Assembly: GCA_944323845.1 (NCBI GenBank)
Contig: CALUUA010000010.1
Span: 1 to 64,000, forward strand
Length of the DNA stretch: 64,000 nt
From: an uncultured Bacteroidales bacterium
Lineage (GTDB): Bacteria > Bacteroidota > Bacteroidia > Bacteroidales > UBA932
Direction: 5' to 3'
This document shows, piece by piece, positions 1 to 8,587 of this stretch. How positions within the stretch are numbered: the stretch's first letter is position 1; each line of letters begins with the position of its first letter. Below the pieces are notes generated by a model. That model was not told where the DNA came from and made no database searches. It saw only the letters and a program-made list of their open reading frames with translations. Both the position numbers and the translations under genes were made by a program.

Positions 1-773
1 AGCTGTCCCACACGGGTGATCTTGAACGCCGTTTTCTTGATGGTCTCGCACAGAACTTCGAAAGATGCCCCGCGAACGCTTTCCAGAGCATGTTTCACTA
101 CTCCGGGGCCGCTTACGCCCACATTTATGATGGCATCGGCTTCCGTTACTCCATGGAAGGCTCCCGCCATGAAAGGATTGTCATCTGGCGCGTTGCAGAG
201 CACCACCAGCTTGGCGCAGCCCAGCGAGTCCCTGTCAGCGGTGACCTCGGCGGTTTTCTTTACGATTTCACCCATCAGACGGACCGCATCCATGTTTATG
301 CCGGTCTTCGTGCTGCCTACATTCACCGAACTGCACACCCTTTCCGTTTTCGCCAGAGCCTCAGGGATGGATTCTATGAGCAGCCTGTCGCTACGGGTCA
401 TCCCCTTGGACACGATTGCGGAATATCCGCCGAGGAAGTTGACCCCTACGGCTCCTGCAGCCTCGTCGAGGGTTTCTGCAATCTGCACATAATCCTGTGG
501 AGTCTTGCAGGCGGAAGCCCCGACGAGCGAAATCGGGGTGACGGAGATTCTCTTGTTCACTATAGGCACCCCGTATTCCATGGCGATGTTTTCGGCCGTC
601 TCCGCCAGTTTCCCGGCCACCCTGACGATCTTTTCTTTTATTTTGGCGCAGACTTCACCGACGGTGTCGCCGGCACAGTCCAGAAGGCTTATGCCCACAG
701 TGATGGTCCTGACATCGAGGTTCTCTTTCTCGATCATCAGGTTAGTTTCGATGACTTCGTTTATGTTGATCAT
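1..773 (-). CDS. PFL family protein (UPF0210/DUF711), 3' end cut by window
   Basis: The minus strand is open from ATG at 773 to the window edge (257 codons); the protein starts [20 protein letters not shown]. The segments [20 protein letters not shown] and [14 protein letters not shown], and the glycine-rich [15 protein letters not shown] near residue 215, are typical of the UPF0210/DUF711 family, whose usual length is about 450 residues. The family resembles a pyruvate-formate-lyase-like barrel, but its reaction is not established. The gene starts 10 bases after the stop of an ACT-domain gene; these two families often sit together, so they probably form one operon. The missing C-terminus lies outside the window. 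Confidence 0.9.
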   Translation of the reverse strand, partial: MININEVIETNLMIEKENLDVRTITVGISLLDCAGDTVGEVCAKIKEKIVRVAGKLAETAENIAMEYGVPIVNKRISVTPISLVGASACKTPQDYVQIAETLDEAAGAVGVNFLGGYSAIVSKGMTRSDRLLIESIPEALAKTERVCSSVNVGSTKTGINMDAVRLMGEIVKKTAEVTADRDSLGCAKLVVLCNAPDDNPFMAGAFHGVTEADAIINVGVSGPGVVKHALESVRGASFEVLCETIKKTAFKITRVGQ

Positions 774-783
774 ACGCCCTGCC

Positions 784-1056
784 TTATATTCTGTGCATCT
801 TTTCGAAAATTTCTTCCCGCTGACACTTGATCTGGACACCTATTTCAGTTCCGAGCGTCTCCAGATCGGCGGACAGCTGATGGAAATCCTCCGAAATGCT
901 TCCGGTGTCCACTATCATCATCATATTGAAATACCCCTGGACGATGGTCTGTGTGATGTCCAGAATGTTTATGTCCTTTTCTGCCAGGTATGTGCATACC
1001 CTGGCAATGATGCCGACAGTATCCTTGCCGACCACGGTGATTATGCTCCTGTTCAT
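784..1056 (-). CDS. ACT domain protein, UPF0237 type
   Basis: This 90-residue protein starts [20 protein letters not shown] at the ATG at 1056. It is a single ACT domain: the first strand and the glycine turn (VVGKDTVGI) are followed by a helix, then strands [20 protein letters not shown]. Stand-alone ACT proteins usually bind an amino acid or other small ligand and regulate a partner. The UPF0210 gene lies 10 bases downstream, and this pairing is recurrent in bacteria, so a regulatory subunit role is plausible but unproven. A longer reading frame extends upstream to 1518, but it runs antisense through tatA and lacks family similarity, so the 1056 start is preferred. Confidence 0.9.
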   Translation of the reverse strand: MNRSIITVVGKDTVGIIARVCTYLAEKDINILDITQTIVQGYFNMMMIVDTGSISEDFHQLSADLETLGTEIGVQIKCQREEIFEKMHRI

Positions 1057-1099
1057 TTCTGTGGATATTACAGGGGCAAAAATAGAAAAATTAAACGAA

Positions 1100-1129
1100 T
1101 TGGCATTTCGAAAAGAAATGCTAACTTTG
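1100..1129 (+). promoter_or_regulatory. Bacteroidota-type promoter for tatA-tatC
   Basis: TTG at 1100-1102 is followed, after exactly 19 bases, by TAACTTTG at 1122-1129. This fits the Bacteroidota primary-sigma consensus (TTG, 19-21 bases, TAnnTTTG). The predicted transcript starts near 1136, about 23 bases before the tatA ATG. Confidence 0.7.
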
Positions 1130-1158
1130 GCAAAATTGACAGAAAACAGACTGACAAG

Positions 1159-1416
1159 ATGGAAAAATTTCTTTTTTTGGGCAATATAGGCGTTTGGGAG
1201 ATAGTCCTCATCGCTCTGGTCGTGCTGCTTTTTTTCGGCGGCAGGAAAATTCCCGAGCTTATGAAAGGTCTCGGCAAGGGCGTCAAGAGCTTCAAGGAGG
1301 GCATGACGGAAGTCGAGAAAGAACTGAATACGCCTGTTTCCGGGACGAAATCCGAGACGTCTTCCGGGAAAGTTGAAACTGAACCGGCAAAATCCGAGGA
1401 AACCGACCGGAAATAA
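1159..1416 (+). CDS. tatA: Sec-independent translocase protein TatA
   Basis: This 85-residue protein has the TatA plan: one N-terminal membrane helix (about residues 10-26, [18 protein letters not shown]), a hinge ([15 protein letters not shown]) and an amphipathic helix to about residue 55. A charged, Ser/Glu/Lys-rich tail follows. TatA oligomers form the passage for folded proteins exported with TatC. The FGGRKIPEL hinge is diagnostic. The start at 1159 follows a well-placed promoter, and tatC begins 8 bases after the stop. No separate tatB is seen, as is usual in this phylum. Confidence 0.95.
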   Translation: MEKFLFLGNIGVWEIVLIALVVLLFFGGRKIPELMKGLGKGVKSFKEGMTEVEKELNTPVSGTKSETSSGKVETEPAKSEETDRK

Positions 1417-1424
1417 GTCTCCGG

Positions 1425-2264
1425 ATGTCTGGAAAGGGACAAGATCTTTCTGCGGAACAGACTCACGGAGAAGTGCAGATGTCCTTCTGGGATCATCTGG
1501 AAGTGCTCCGATGGGCATTGATCAGGATAGCCATAGTCCTGGTCATTCTTGTCGTGGCCTCATTTCTGGCCATGCCGCATATCTTCGATACCCTGATTCT
1601 CGGTCCGACGACATCGGACTTCTTCATTTACAGATGGTTCGCCTCCATGGGAAACGCCATCCCCTTTTTCCCGGACTTTTCAGATGACGGCTTCCATGTC
1701 GACATCATAAACATCAATGTCGCCTCGCAGTTCATGACCCACATTTCCACTTCGTTCTGGCTGTCTTTAGTGGCGCTCTTTCCCTATATAGTCTATGAAT
1801 TGTGGAAATTCGTCAGTCCGGCCCTGTACAGTTCCGAAAAAAAATCAGTGAGCCATGCATTTTTTGCCGGCACCTTCATGTTCTACCTCGGCTGTGCCGT
1901 CGGCTACTGCATCATCTTCCCGTTTACCTTCCGCTTCCTCGCGGAATACCAGGTGAGCCAGACTATCGTGAATCAGATTTCCATGACCTCGTACATGAGC
2001 AATTTTCTCGGCATGGTCTTCATCATGGGGGTAATCTTCGAGCTTCCCCTCCTTGCCTGGCTGCTGTCCCGCCTCGGCATACTGCACCGCGAATTTCTGC
2101 AGAATTACCGTCGTCACGCCATCGTTGTCCTGCTGGTTCTCGCCGCTGTCATCACGCCTACAGGGGATCCGTTTTCACTGATGCTTGTCTTTGTCCCGCT
2201 GTACCTGCTGTACGAACTGGCTGTCAGGATCGTCCGTCCCGCAGAGCCGGAACCGGGCAGTTGA
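1425..2264 (+). CDS. tatC: Sec-independent translocase protein TatC
   Basis: This multi-spanning inner-membrane protein (279 residues) is the twin-arginine signal receptor of the Tat export system. The N-terminal motif MSFWDHLEVLRWALIR, at residues 19-34, is the conserved cytoplasmic signal-binding region. About six hydrophobic segments follow, with the conserved FPYIVYELWKFVSPALYSSEKK and the late segment ITPTGDPFSLMLVFVPLYLLYE. An alternative start is the ATG at 1479 (MSFWDHL). It is co-transcribed with tatA. The convergent btuD gene ends 25 bases after its stop. Confidence 0.96.
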   Translation: MSGKGQDLSAEQTHGEVQMSFWDHLEVLRWALIRIAIVLVILVVASFLAMPHIFDTLILGPTTSDFFIYRWFASMGNAIPFFPDFSDDGFHVDIININVASQFMTHISTSFWLSLVALFPYIVYELWKFVSPALYSSEKKSVSHAFFAGTFMFYLGCAVGYCIIFPFTFRFLAEYQVSQTIVNQISMTSYMSNFLGMVFIMGVIFELPLLAWLLSRLGILHREFLQNYRRHAIVVLLVLAAVITPTGDPFSLMLVFVPLYLLYELAVRIVRPAEPEPGS

Positions 2265-2267
2265 GGC

Positions 2268-2291
2268 CTTTCCGGTCGCCGGGCCGTTTTC
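2268..2291. terminator. GC-rich hairpin between convergent tatC and btuD
   Basis: GGC at the left pairs with GCC at the right around an inner CCGG-TCG-CCGG hairpin, followed on the plus strand by GTTTTC. It occupies the 25-base gap between the two stops and slightly overlaps the end of btuD. It may end transcription from tatC, but the U-tract is short. Confidence 0.4.
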
Positions 2292-3003
2292 ATATTTCCT
2301 GAATGCCGAAAATCTCCATGATGTCCGCTGCGGCTTCAGCCGCGTTCCGGACAATAAGCCCGTCTCTGTCCAGAATCCAGAATCTGTCTGCCCTCTGCAG
2401 GGCAATGCCGATGTCGTGGGTGGAGAAAATCACGGTCTTCCCTTTTTCCGATGCCAGTCTGGCCAGCAGGGCAGTGATCTGATGTCTGCCGGGCAGATCC
2501 AGAAATGCGGTGGGCTCGTCAAGGACCAACAGCGGGGTGTCCTGCGCCAAGGCGCGGGCGATCATGATTCTCTGGCATTCCCCGTCGGACATGCTGTCCA
2601 TGGACCGCATGGCGAAGTCTGTCATTCCTGTCGATTCGAGGGCTTCGCTGACGGCTTCTTCGTCCCTGTCGGAGAGGCGTCCGGTCCATCCTGTCCACGG
2701 AGCCCTGCCTAAGGCCACTAAATCGCGGCATTTCAGCCAAGGTATCCGGACTCTGTCGGTGTTCACGATAGATACTTTTCTGGCTGCGGTTTCCCTCGGC
2801 AGGCTGCCGATATCGATCCCGTCCGTCAGGATTCTGCCGGCGAGGGGTTTCTGAAGGCCTGTCATGGCCCGGATGAGGGTGCTTTTGCCGCTGCCGTTGC
2901 GGCCGGCTATGACTATGAGTTCTCCGGGGGAGGCTTGGGCCGAGATGTTCCGGAGCAATATGTTTTTCCCGTATCCGAGGGTGAGGTTCTGAATTTCCAG
3001 CAT
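2290..3003 (-). CDS. btuD: Cobalamin/Fe3+-siderophore-type ABC transporter, ATP-binding protein
   Basis: This 237-residue ATPase has Walker A (AGRNGSGKST, about 33-42), the signature MSDGECQR (138-145, Gly-Asp variant of LSGGQ), Walker B with catalytic Glu (LLVLDEPTA, 158-166) and the switch His (FSTHD). It energises the BtuC-type permease encoded 31 bases upstream. The gene order is binding protein, permease, ATPase. Assignment to cobalamin rather than siderophore rests on the divergent riboswitch-controlled BtuB/BtuG genes. Confidence 0.9.
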   Translation of the reverse strand: MLEIQNLTLGYGKNILLRNISAQASPGELIVIAGRNGSGKSTLIRAMTGLQKPLAGRILTDGIDIGSLPRETAARKVSIVNTDRVRIPWLKCRDLVALGRAPWTGWTGRLSDRDEEAVSEALESTGMTDFAMRSMDSMSDGECQRIMIARALAQDTPLLVLDEPTAFLDLPGRHQITALLARLASEKGKTVIFSTHDIGIALQRADRFWILDRDGLIVRNAAEAAADIMEIFGIQEI

Positions 3004-3034
3004 TTTGTGTTCTGTCTTTATCGTTTCCGCGCTG

Positions 3035-4042
3035 TCATCTGCGGTGTCTGAGTATGATCCAGATGACTACCGGTATGCCGGCCAGCGAGGTGACGGCGTT
3101 GATGGGGATGGCGGCGGCACGCGCGATGATGTCGCAGGACATCATCAGCACTCCTCCGCAGAGGAGTGTAGCCGGGATGAGGACCCTGTGGTCCGCATTC
3201 CCGGCTGCGAGCCTCGCCAGATGCGGCACGGCCAGCCCGATGAACCCCACAGGCCCGCAAAACGCGGTCACAGTCCCGGCCAGCAGCACCGTGGCTGCAT
3301 ACACCGTCAGCCTCACCCTCCTGACATCAGTCCCGCACGATGCGGCATACCCCTCACCCAGAAGCAGCAGATTCAGCGGCTTGCATGAAACCGCAGCCAT
3401 CCCCGTCCCTGCCAGCACAGCCGCCGCCAGAAGCCAGAGCCGCACCCCCGACACATTCCCCAAAGACCCCATAGTCCACATCACATAAGCCTTCAGCGAC
3501 TGCTCGTCACTGATGAACTGCAATACCTGCACGACGGCATCTATCCCGGCCCCGAGCATCATGCCCAGAATCAGAATGACAGTTATGTCCCCGATTTTCC
3601 TGCTTGCCAAAGCGATGATTCCCAGCACGGCGGCCGCCCCTGCCCATGCCGCCCCCGCCATGCCTGCCGCAGCGAGGACGGAACTTCCGGCCAGAGCGGC
3701 TGAAGCCGACGTCCCGAGCACGCACAATGCAGCCCCGAGAGATGCCCCCGAACTTATGCCCAGTACGTAAGGCCCCGCCAACGGGTTGCGGAAAAGCGTC
3801 TGCATCAGCAATCCGCTCACCGAAACGGCCATGCCGGCCAGAAGGGCCGTAACCGTTTTCGGAAGCCTGATCTGCATCACTATCAGCCGGGTCTGTTCAG
3901 GGACATCGCCTCCTGCCATGGCTTTCCATACGTCGGCAGCTCTGATGCCTGCGCTCCCGGTCATCATGTCGGCCGCGAAAAGAGCAGCCAGAAGCACGGC
4001 TCCGGCAGTCCACAATATCATGTAATGTCGTTTTTCTCTCAT
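3035..4042 (-). CDS. btuC: BtuC/FecCD-family ABC transporter permease
   Basis: The 335-residue product begins MREKRHYMILWTAGAVLLAA at the ATG at 4042. The open frame extends 22 codons further, but that segment overlaps nothing conserved. About ten membrane helices are visible, with FecCD hallmarks: RLPKTVTALLAGMAVSVSGLLMQTLFRNPLAGPYVLGISSGASLGAA near residues 60-105 and CGPVGFIGLAVPHLARLAAG near residue 270. It forms the inner-membrane channel for the substrate delivered by BtuF. It follows btuF after 28 bases and precedes btuD, so the three are one operon. Confidence 0.92.
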   Translation of the reverse strand: MREKRHYMILWTAGAVLLAALFAADMMTGSAGIRAADVWKAMAGGDVPEQTRLIVMQIRLPKTVTALLAGMAVSVSGLLMQTLFRNPLAGPYVLGISSGASLGAALCVLGTSASAALAGSSVLAAAGMAGAAWAGAAAVLGIIALASRKIGDITVILILGMMLGAGIDAVVQVLQFISDEQSLKAYVMWTMGSLGNVSGVRLWLLAAAVLAGTGMAAVSCKPLNLLLLGEGYAASCGTDVRRVRLTVYAATVLLAGTVTAFCGPVGFIGLAVPHLARLAAGNADHRVLIPATLLCGGVLMMSCDIIARAAAIPINAVTSLAGIPVVIWIILRHRR

Positions 4043-4070
4043 CTGACGTCCATAATGACAGCAGCGGGAA

Positions 4071-5270
4071 TCATTCCAGCCGCCTGTAATAATACAGGTT
4101 GTCTCCATGCCCCATGTCCGGCACCTCGAGTTCAGGATGCAGGATGCGTATCAGGTCGTGAAGTATGAGGTCCGGGCGTACTGCCCCGGATTCCCAGAAA
4201 TCACTGCCTCCGCCGTCGCTCATGCGCCTGTCGCAGCTGTAGACCCTTCTTTCCCTGACGCATTCCGCCGCCGAAAGTTCTGGCCGGTTCCTCGTCAGCT
4301 GTCCCGCGGAGCCGTACTGCCCTACATTCAGCCACACATCGGCTTCGGATACCATGAGAAATGCGCTCTCGAAGTCCACGGGGACAGATTCCATGGAATT
4401 TGTCCCGCCGTCTCCCTGCTTCTGCATCCGGTCGAATATATATTCGCCTCCGGCATCACGTATCATGGAGGCCATGGCAGACTGCGGCGAAGCCATGAAC
4501 CATGTATCCCCGTATGGGGAATTGAGCATCACTTTCGGTCTCGGCAGGCTGTCGGGCACTGCGGCTTTCAGAGAATCGTATCCGGCCTTGATTTCTTCGA
4601 ATGCCTTTTCCCCTTTCTCCCTGCATCCGGCAAGTTCCGCAAGGGCCACCACCCATTCGGCCCTTCCGAGGGGGGTACTTTCCAGATATTCTCCTATATA
4701 AAGGCAGGGTATTCCTATAGAACGGAGCCGGCTTTCCATAGGACTGGCGGAACTTACCCCGTACAGCAGTACGATGTCGGGTTTTGATGATACCAGAGCC
4801 TCGAAATCGGCGTCAGCCTCGTTTCCGATGTCGGCTATGGAATCGCAGTGAGCCCTGACATAGCCGTTCGAGATGAATCGCATACCGGATACGGCCTTGA
4901 CTCTGGACACTTCGCCTATGATATCCAGCATGGCAATATGCGTGGATGACATGGCGGCTATTCTTTCGGCCTCTCCGTAAAGTACCTGCCCTTCGAAGCT
5001 TTCCGGCGGGGTTTCGCCGTTGCGGGCGATGAACAGTTCTTTCCCGGACAGCCTTTTCTGTCCGTCCTTCATGCCGGCGGAGCCGTCTCCCTGCCATGCT
5101 GTCTTTACCCTTATGACCCTGCTGTCGCAGCCTTCCGATCCCGCTATTTCGAAACCTTCGGCCTCAAGCGGGGAATACAGGATGACATCGAACAAGTCTG
5201 CCGCAGGTGTTCTGCCGCAGGCATTGGCCAGAATGGCCAGCATCGCTATGCATATTGTAAAACGGCTCAC
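4071..5270 (-). CDS. btuF: BtuF-like cobalamin-binding lipoprotein of ABC importer
   Basis: This periplasmic substrate-binding protein of the FecB/BtuF clamshell family would hand cobalamin to the BtuCD importer. From a GTG at 5270 the product starts VSRFTICIAMLAILANACGR, a lipoprotein signal with lipobox LANAC. The ATG at 5243 would leave too short a signal without a basic residue, so the GTG is preferred. The frame stays open to 5459 but that part crosses the promoter and riboswitch region. Family features include SSTHIAMLDIIGEVSRVKAVSG, then DIGNEADADFEALVSSKPDIVL, and a long central helix (KGEKAFEEIKAGYDSLKAA). A TAnnTTTG-like element at 5294-5287 could start its transcript. Confidence 0.85.
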   Translation of the reverse strand: MSRFTICIAMLAILANACGRTPAADLFDVILYSPLEAEGFEIAGSEGCDSRVIRVKTAWQGDGSAGMKDGQKRLSGKELFIARNGETPPESFEGQVLYGEAERIAAMSSTHIAMLDIIGEVSRVKAVSGMRFISNGYVRAHCDSIADIGNEADADFEALVSSKPDIVLLYGVSSASPMESRLRSIGIPCLYIGEYLESTPLGRAEWVVALAELAGCREKGEKAFEEIKAGYDSLKAAVPDSLPRPKVMLNSPYGDTWFMASPQSAMASMIRDAGGEYIFDRMQKQGDGGTNSMESVPVDFESAFLMVSEADVWLNVGQYGSAGQLTRNRPELSAAECVRERRVYSCDRRMSDGGGSDFWESGAVRPDLILHDLIRILHPELEVPDMGHGDNLYYYRRLE

Positions 5271-5300
5271 TGTGTGCGGATTTCTGCAAAAGTAGCAAAA

Positions 5301-5332
5301 TTTGGTGAATCCGTCTCCAATGCTTAAATTTG
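5301..5332 (+). promoter_or_regulatory. Promoter of the riboswitch-btuB-btuG unit
   Basis: TTTG at 5301-5304, 20 bases, then TAAATTTG at 5325-5332 match the Bacteroidota promoter consensus. The predicted start near 5338 is the first base of the cobalamin riboswitch. Confidence 0.7.
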
Positions 5333-5337
5333 TGCCG

Positions 5338-5458
5338 GCGGAGGTTCCCGGACGCACGAAGGCTGCGCGAGGGACGAAGAGGGAACGCAGTGAAAATCTG
5401 CGGCAGTACCCGCTGCCGTCTGCCGTGAAGGGGATTTCAGGGACTGACGCAGCTGCCA
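5338..5458 (+). ncRNA. Cobalamin riboswitch
   Basis: The leader of btuB holds the conserved core of cobalamin riboswitches. GGTTCCC lies at 5343-5349. AGGGAA, a GTGAAAATC segment, GGCAGT, CCCGC and GCCGT lie in the consensus order at 5389-5419. GACTGACGCAGCTGCC at 5443-5458 resembles the closing B12-box region. The core stem CGCA/TGCG flanks the GTGAAAATC segment. The element ends about 15 bases before the btuB ATG, so ligand binding would most simply hide the ribosome-binding region. The conserved core is matched closely; the 3' part is less regular, so the exact end is approximate. Confidence 0.85.
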
Positions 5459-5473
5459 TACGATATTACAGCC

Positions 5474-7423
5474 ATGTATATCCTGACTTTACTGATGCTG
5501 CTGATGACACCGGCGGAATCTGCCGACACCTTGTCCGCTTCCGTGGTTTCATCAGGCCGCCACGGCTCCCTTTCCGTCCGGACCTTCACATCCTGGCAGG
5601 TATCCTCCATGCCTTCCGCGACGGTTCCGGACCTGCTCAGGCATATGGCCGGAGTGCAGATACGTGACTACGGCGGTTTGGGCGGCCTCAAGACGGTGAA
5701 TGTCAGGTCTCTCGGTTCGCAGCATACAGGTGTCTTCATCGACGGGGTGAGAATAAGCAATGTGCAGAACGGTCAGGTGGACCTCGGCAGGTATCCGGCA
5801 GAAGATATGGAATCAATATCTGTCGTCAACTCCATATCCCCGTCCATGCTGCAATCGGCCTCCGAACTCGCTTCCGCCTCTACTGTCAGGCTCCGTACCA
5901 TGTTCCCGGATTTCAGCAGACCATGGTCGCTGTCAGCGAAAGGGGAGTACGGGTCCTTCGGTACAGGTTCGGCATACCTGTCGGCCGGAAAAAGGCTTTC
6001 AGACAGATTCTTCATGAAATTTTCCGGGGATTTCAGACATACGGACGGTGACTATCCGTTCGTTTTCAGAAACGTTTACGGGGCTGACACCACGGCCCGA
6101 CGGCAAAATTCGGATCTGACTTCCTTCCGCCTTTCGCCGTCCTTATACATGCGTTCAGGCAGATTCCGCCTCCATCTTTCCGGTGGCTGGTTCCACTCCG
6201 GCAGGGGATTGCCCGGACCGGTCATCCGACAGTCCGGCCAATATCGCAGCAGTGACCGTCAGAACGATGACAATATTTTCGTTCAGACTGTCTGCCGCTA
6301 TTCCGCCAAGGACTTTTCCCTGAAAATCACAGGTAAATATGCGTATGATCTGTGCAACTATGTGCAGGATACGCTCTGGGACAAGTCTGCCGCATATCGG
6401 AATTTGCATTACCGGCAGCAGGAGGGGTATGTTTCTGTCTCTGCAGCTTACCGTTTCGGGAATTTCGCGTTCTCTCTCGCATGGGACGGCAGCGTCTTCC
6501 ACCTCTCTTCGGACGTGGCCGGCTTGTCCGGAAAACTCAGATTGTCATCGTTGGCCGCTGCCAGAGTGCGTTATTCATACAGGAACTTTTCCGCCGATGC
6601 CTCTCTGGTCCATGATCATTCAGCCGATTTCAGCCTTTCGCGGCCGGGAATATCGGAAACTGTCCGGACCTCCGTCCATGACAGGCCTTGCCCCTTCGTT
6701 TCCGTGTCATGGTCTCCGGGAAAATTCGGTTTCATGCTTTACTGGAAAAATTCCTTCCGTCTGCCGACATTCAACGAACTTTATTATGTGGCCGTCCCGT
6801 CGGCCAATGTCGCCCATGCCCTCGATCCCGAGACTGTGGACCAGTTCGACTTCGCCGCCTCATTCCGGACCTCTGCGGGAATATGGTCCTGCGACCTGGG
6901 CGCGGACCTGTTCTACAATATTACCAAGGACAAGATAGTCTGGCTTCCTGCGGCCAATCAGTTCGTGTGGTCGGCGTTCAACTACGGGCTTGTCCATGGC
7001 TATGGAGCGACACTGTCCATGGATCACAGCCTTGTTTCCGGCGATTTCGGGATGAATCTAAGAGCTGATTACTCTTATATGAGATCGAAGGATATGACAG
7101 ATCCGCAGTCGCCATGGTACGGGGGTCAGATAGCGTACGTCCCCCTTCATTCGGTGTCGGCAGGCCTGATTCTCTCATACCGGGACTGGAGCCTTTCAGC
7201 CGGTTTCATCTACAATTCCGTCAGATACCGGACATCGGCCAATATCGCCTCCGATTTGCTGGCTCCGTATGCCTGTCTGGATGTGATGCTGTCCAGGACA
7301 TTGTGGAAGTTCATGAAAATATCATTGGCGGCAGCCAATATCACCGATACGCATTATGAGATAGTTTCCCGGTATCCTATGCCGGGGGTGAGCTGCAGAA
7401 TGGCGGTTCAGTTTAATTTTTAA
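5474..7423 (+). CDS. btuB: TonB-dependent outer-membrane cobalamin receptor (BtuB type)
   Basis: This 649-residue receptor (E. coli BtuB is about 614) has a short signal peptide (MYILTLLMLLMTPAESA) and a TonB-box-like stretch DTLSASVV. A plug domain follows (about 40-150: VPDLLRHMAGVQIRDYGGLGGLKTVNVRS, FIDGVRISNVQNGQVDLGRYP). Then comes a beta-barrel with a late NSFRLPTFNELYY motif and a C-terminal aromatic strand ending VQFNF. It lacks the SusC-type N-terminal extension. Placement right behind a cobalamin riboswitch and next to btuFCD makes cobalamin the likely cargo. The next gene, 13 bases downstream, is a BtuG-like lipoprotein. Confidence 0.9.
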   Translation: MYILTLLMLLMTPAESADTLSASVVSSGRHGSLSVRTFTSWQVSSMPSATVPDLLRHMAGVQIRDYGGLGGLKTVNVRSLGSQHTGVFIDGVRISNVQNGQVDLGRYPAEDMESISVVNSISPSMLQSASELASASTVRLRTMFPDFSRPWSLSAKGEYGSFGTGSAYLSAGKRLSDRFFMKFSGDFRHTDGDYPFVFRNVYGADTTARRQNSDLTSFRLSPSLYMRSGRFRLHLSGGWFHSGRGLPGPVIRQSGQYRSSDRQNDDNIFVQTVCRYSAKDFSLKITGKYAYDLCNYVQDTLWDKSAAYRNLHYRQQEGYVSVSAAYRFGNFAFSLAWDGSVFHLSSDVAGLSGKLRLSSLAAARVRYSYRNFSADASLVHDHSADFSLSRPGISETVRTSVHDRPCPFVSVSWSPGKFGFMLYWKNSFRLPTFNELYYVAVPSANVAHALDPETVDQFDFAASFRTSAGIWSCDLGADLFYNITKDKIVWLPAANQFVWSAFNYGLVHGYGATLSMDHSLVSGDFGMNLRADYSYMRSKDMTDPQSPWYGGQIAYVPLHSVSAGLILSYRDWSLSAGFIYNSVRYRTSANIASDLLAPYACLDVMLSRTLWKFMKISLAAANITDTHYEIVSRYPMPGVSCRMAVQFNF

Positions 7424-7436
7424 TTATTGTGGTTTT

Positions 7437-8585
7437 ATGATTGTATTTCTTTCAGACATTATGCATCCGGCCTTCCGTAAGGCGGGACCTGTTTCCATGT
7501 TTTTGACGGCGGTATTGGCGGCAGCCGTTGCCTGTGAACCTGTCAGGGTGGAAGAGCAGGACAACAGGATTCCGGCAGTGCAGTCGGAAGTCATCGGCTT
7601 CTATCTGTTGAATGAGGGGACGATGGGAGCGAACAATGCCACTCTCGATTATGCGGATCTGCGCAACGGGGAGTATGTAAGCGGATTTTTCTCAAAACAG
7701 AATCCTGACATGCCCTTGTCTCTGGGCGATGTGGGAAACGATATTCTTCTGGCCGGAGACTGTCTGGCCATAGCTCTGCACGGTTCCGGTATCGTGGAGA
7801 TAGCGGATGCGCGTACAGCGGAGCATCTGGCGGAAATACCGGTTCCCGGCTGCCGTTATCTGGCAGAAGACGGTGGCAGTCTGTATGTCACTTCATATGC
7901 GGAAGGCGGATCGCTCTGGAAAATTTCCCTCGAGGATTTCAGCATCGTGTCGAAGATAGGCACAGGCCATGATCCTGAGCAGCTGCATATCCATGACGGA
8001 TTCATATATGTGCTCAATTCAGGAGGTATGCAGCTTGATTCCGGGACAGGGCAGACGGCTTATGAACATACTGTCACCGTGGTGGATATGTCGGATTTCA
8101 GTGTCGTCAGGACTGATGATGTCGGATTCCGGAATCTTTACAAGGTGCTCTGCGGAGGGGATTACGAGTATATGACTTCACGCGGGGACTACATGAATGA
8201 GTCCGGTGCTGTCTTTACCTATGACAGGACTTCGGGCGAAGCTGTCATGATCGCTTCCGTGGCTGTCTCCAACTGGTGCGAATATGACGGGACTGTCTAT
8301 ACGCAGGCCACTGTGTATGACGAAAACTGGAATCAGACCGTTTCTCTGGGAAGGCTCTGCGGAAAAGACTATGTCGAAGATGATTTCGCCGACCTTTCTT
8401 CCGCCGGTATCAAGGCATGTTACGGGCTGGATGTGAATCCGGCTACCGGCGATTTTGTCCTGACTGATGCAGGCGATTATGTGACTCCCGGCGCTGTCCA
8501 TTATTTCAGTGCGGACGGATCCCTGCTTTGGTCCCACAGGGCCGGTGTCTGCCCGTCGCGGATTGTATGGATCTATGAAGATTGA
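7437..8585 (+). CDS. BtuG-like surface lipoprotein, DUF5074-type beta-propeller
   Basis: The 382-residue product has a lipoprotein signal ending in the lipobox AAVAC (Cys33 from this start; the ATG at 7461 would give a more typical length). The mature part repeats propeller-blade-like units such as GNDILLAGDCLAIALHGSGIVEIADARTAEHLAEI and EQLHIHDGFIYVLNSGG. This fits the YncE-like/DUF5074 propellers of Bacteroidota. In Bacteroides thetaiotaomicron such a lipoprotein, BtuG, caps BtuB and captures cobalamin with very high affinity. Position 13 bases after a riboswitch-controlled btuB supports the same role here. The family call comes from sequence pattern and context; direct binding is inferred. 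Confidence 0.75.
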   Translation: MIVFLSDIMHPAFRKAGPVSMFLTAVLAAAVACEPVRVEEQDNRIPAVQSEVIGFYLLNEGTMGANNATLDYADLRNGEYVSGFFSKQNPDMPLSLGDVGNDILLAGDCLAIALHGSGIVEIADARTAEHLAEIPVPGCRYLAEDGGSLYVTSYAEGGSLWKISLEDFSIVSKIGTGHDPEQLHIHDGFIYVLNSGGMQLDSGTGQTAYEHTVTVVDMSDFSVVRTDDVGFRNLYKVLCGGDYEYMTSRGDYMNESGAVFTYDRTSGEAVMIASVAVSNWCEYDGTVYTQATVYDENWNQTVSLGRLCGKDYVEDDFADLSSAGIKACYGLDVNPATGDFVLTDAGDYVTPGAVHYFSADGSLLWSHRAGVCPSRIVWIYED

Positions 8586-8587
8586 AA

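Noticed and set aside
505..1158. N-terminal extension of the tatA frame back to 505
   Set aside because: The extension overlaps the ACT and UPF0210 genes on the other strand, and the promoter at 1100-1129 lies inside it; the 85-residue product fits TatA exactly.
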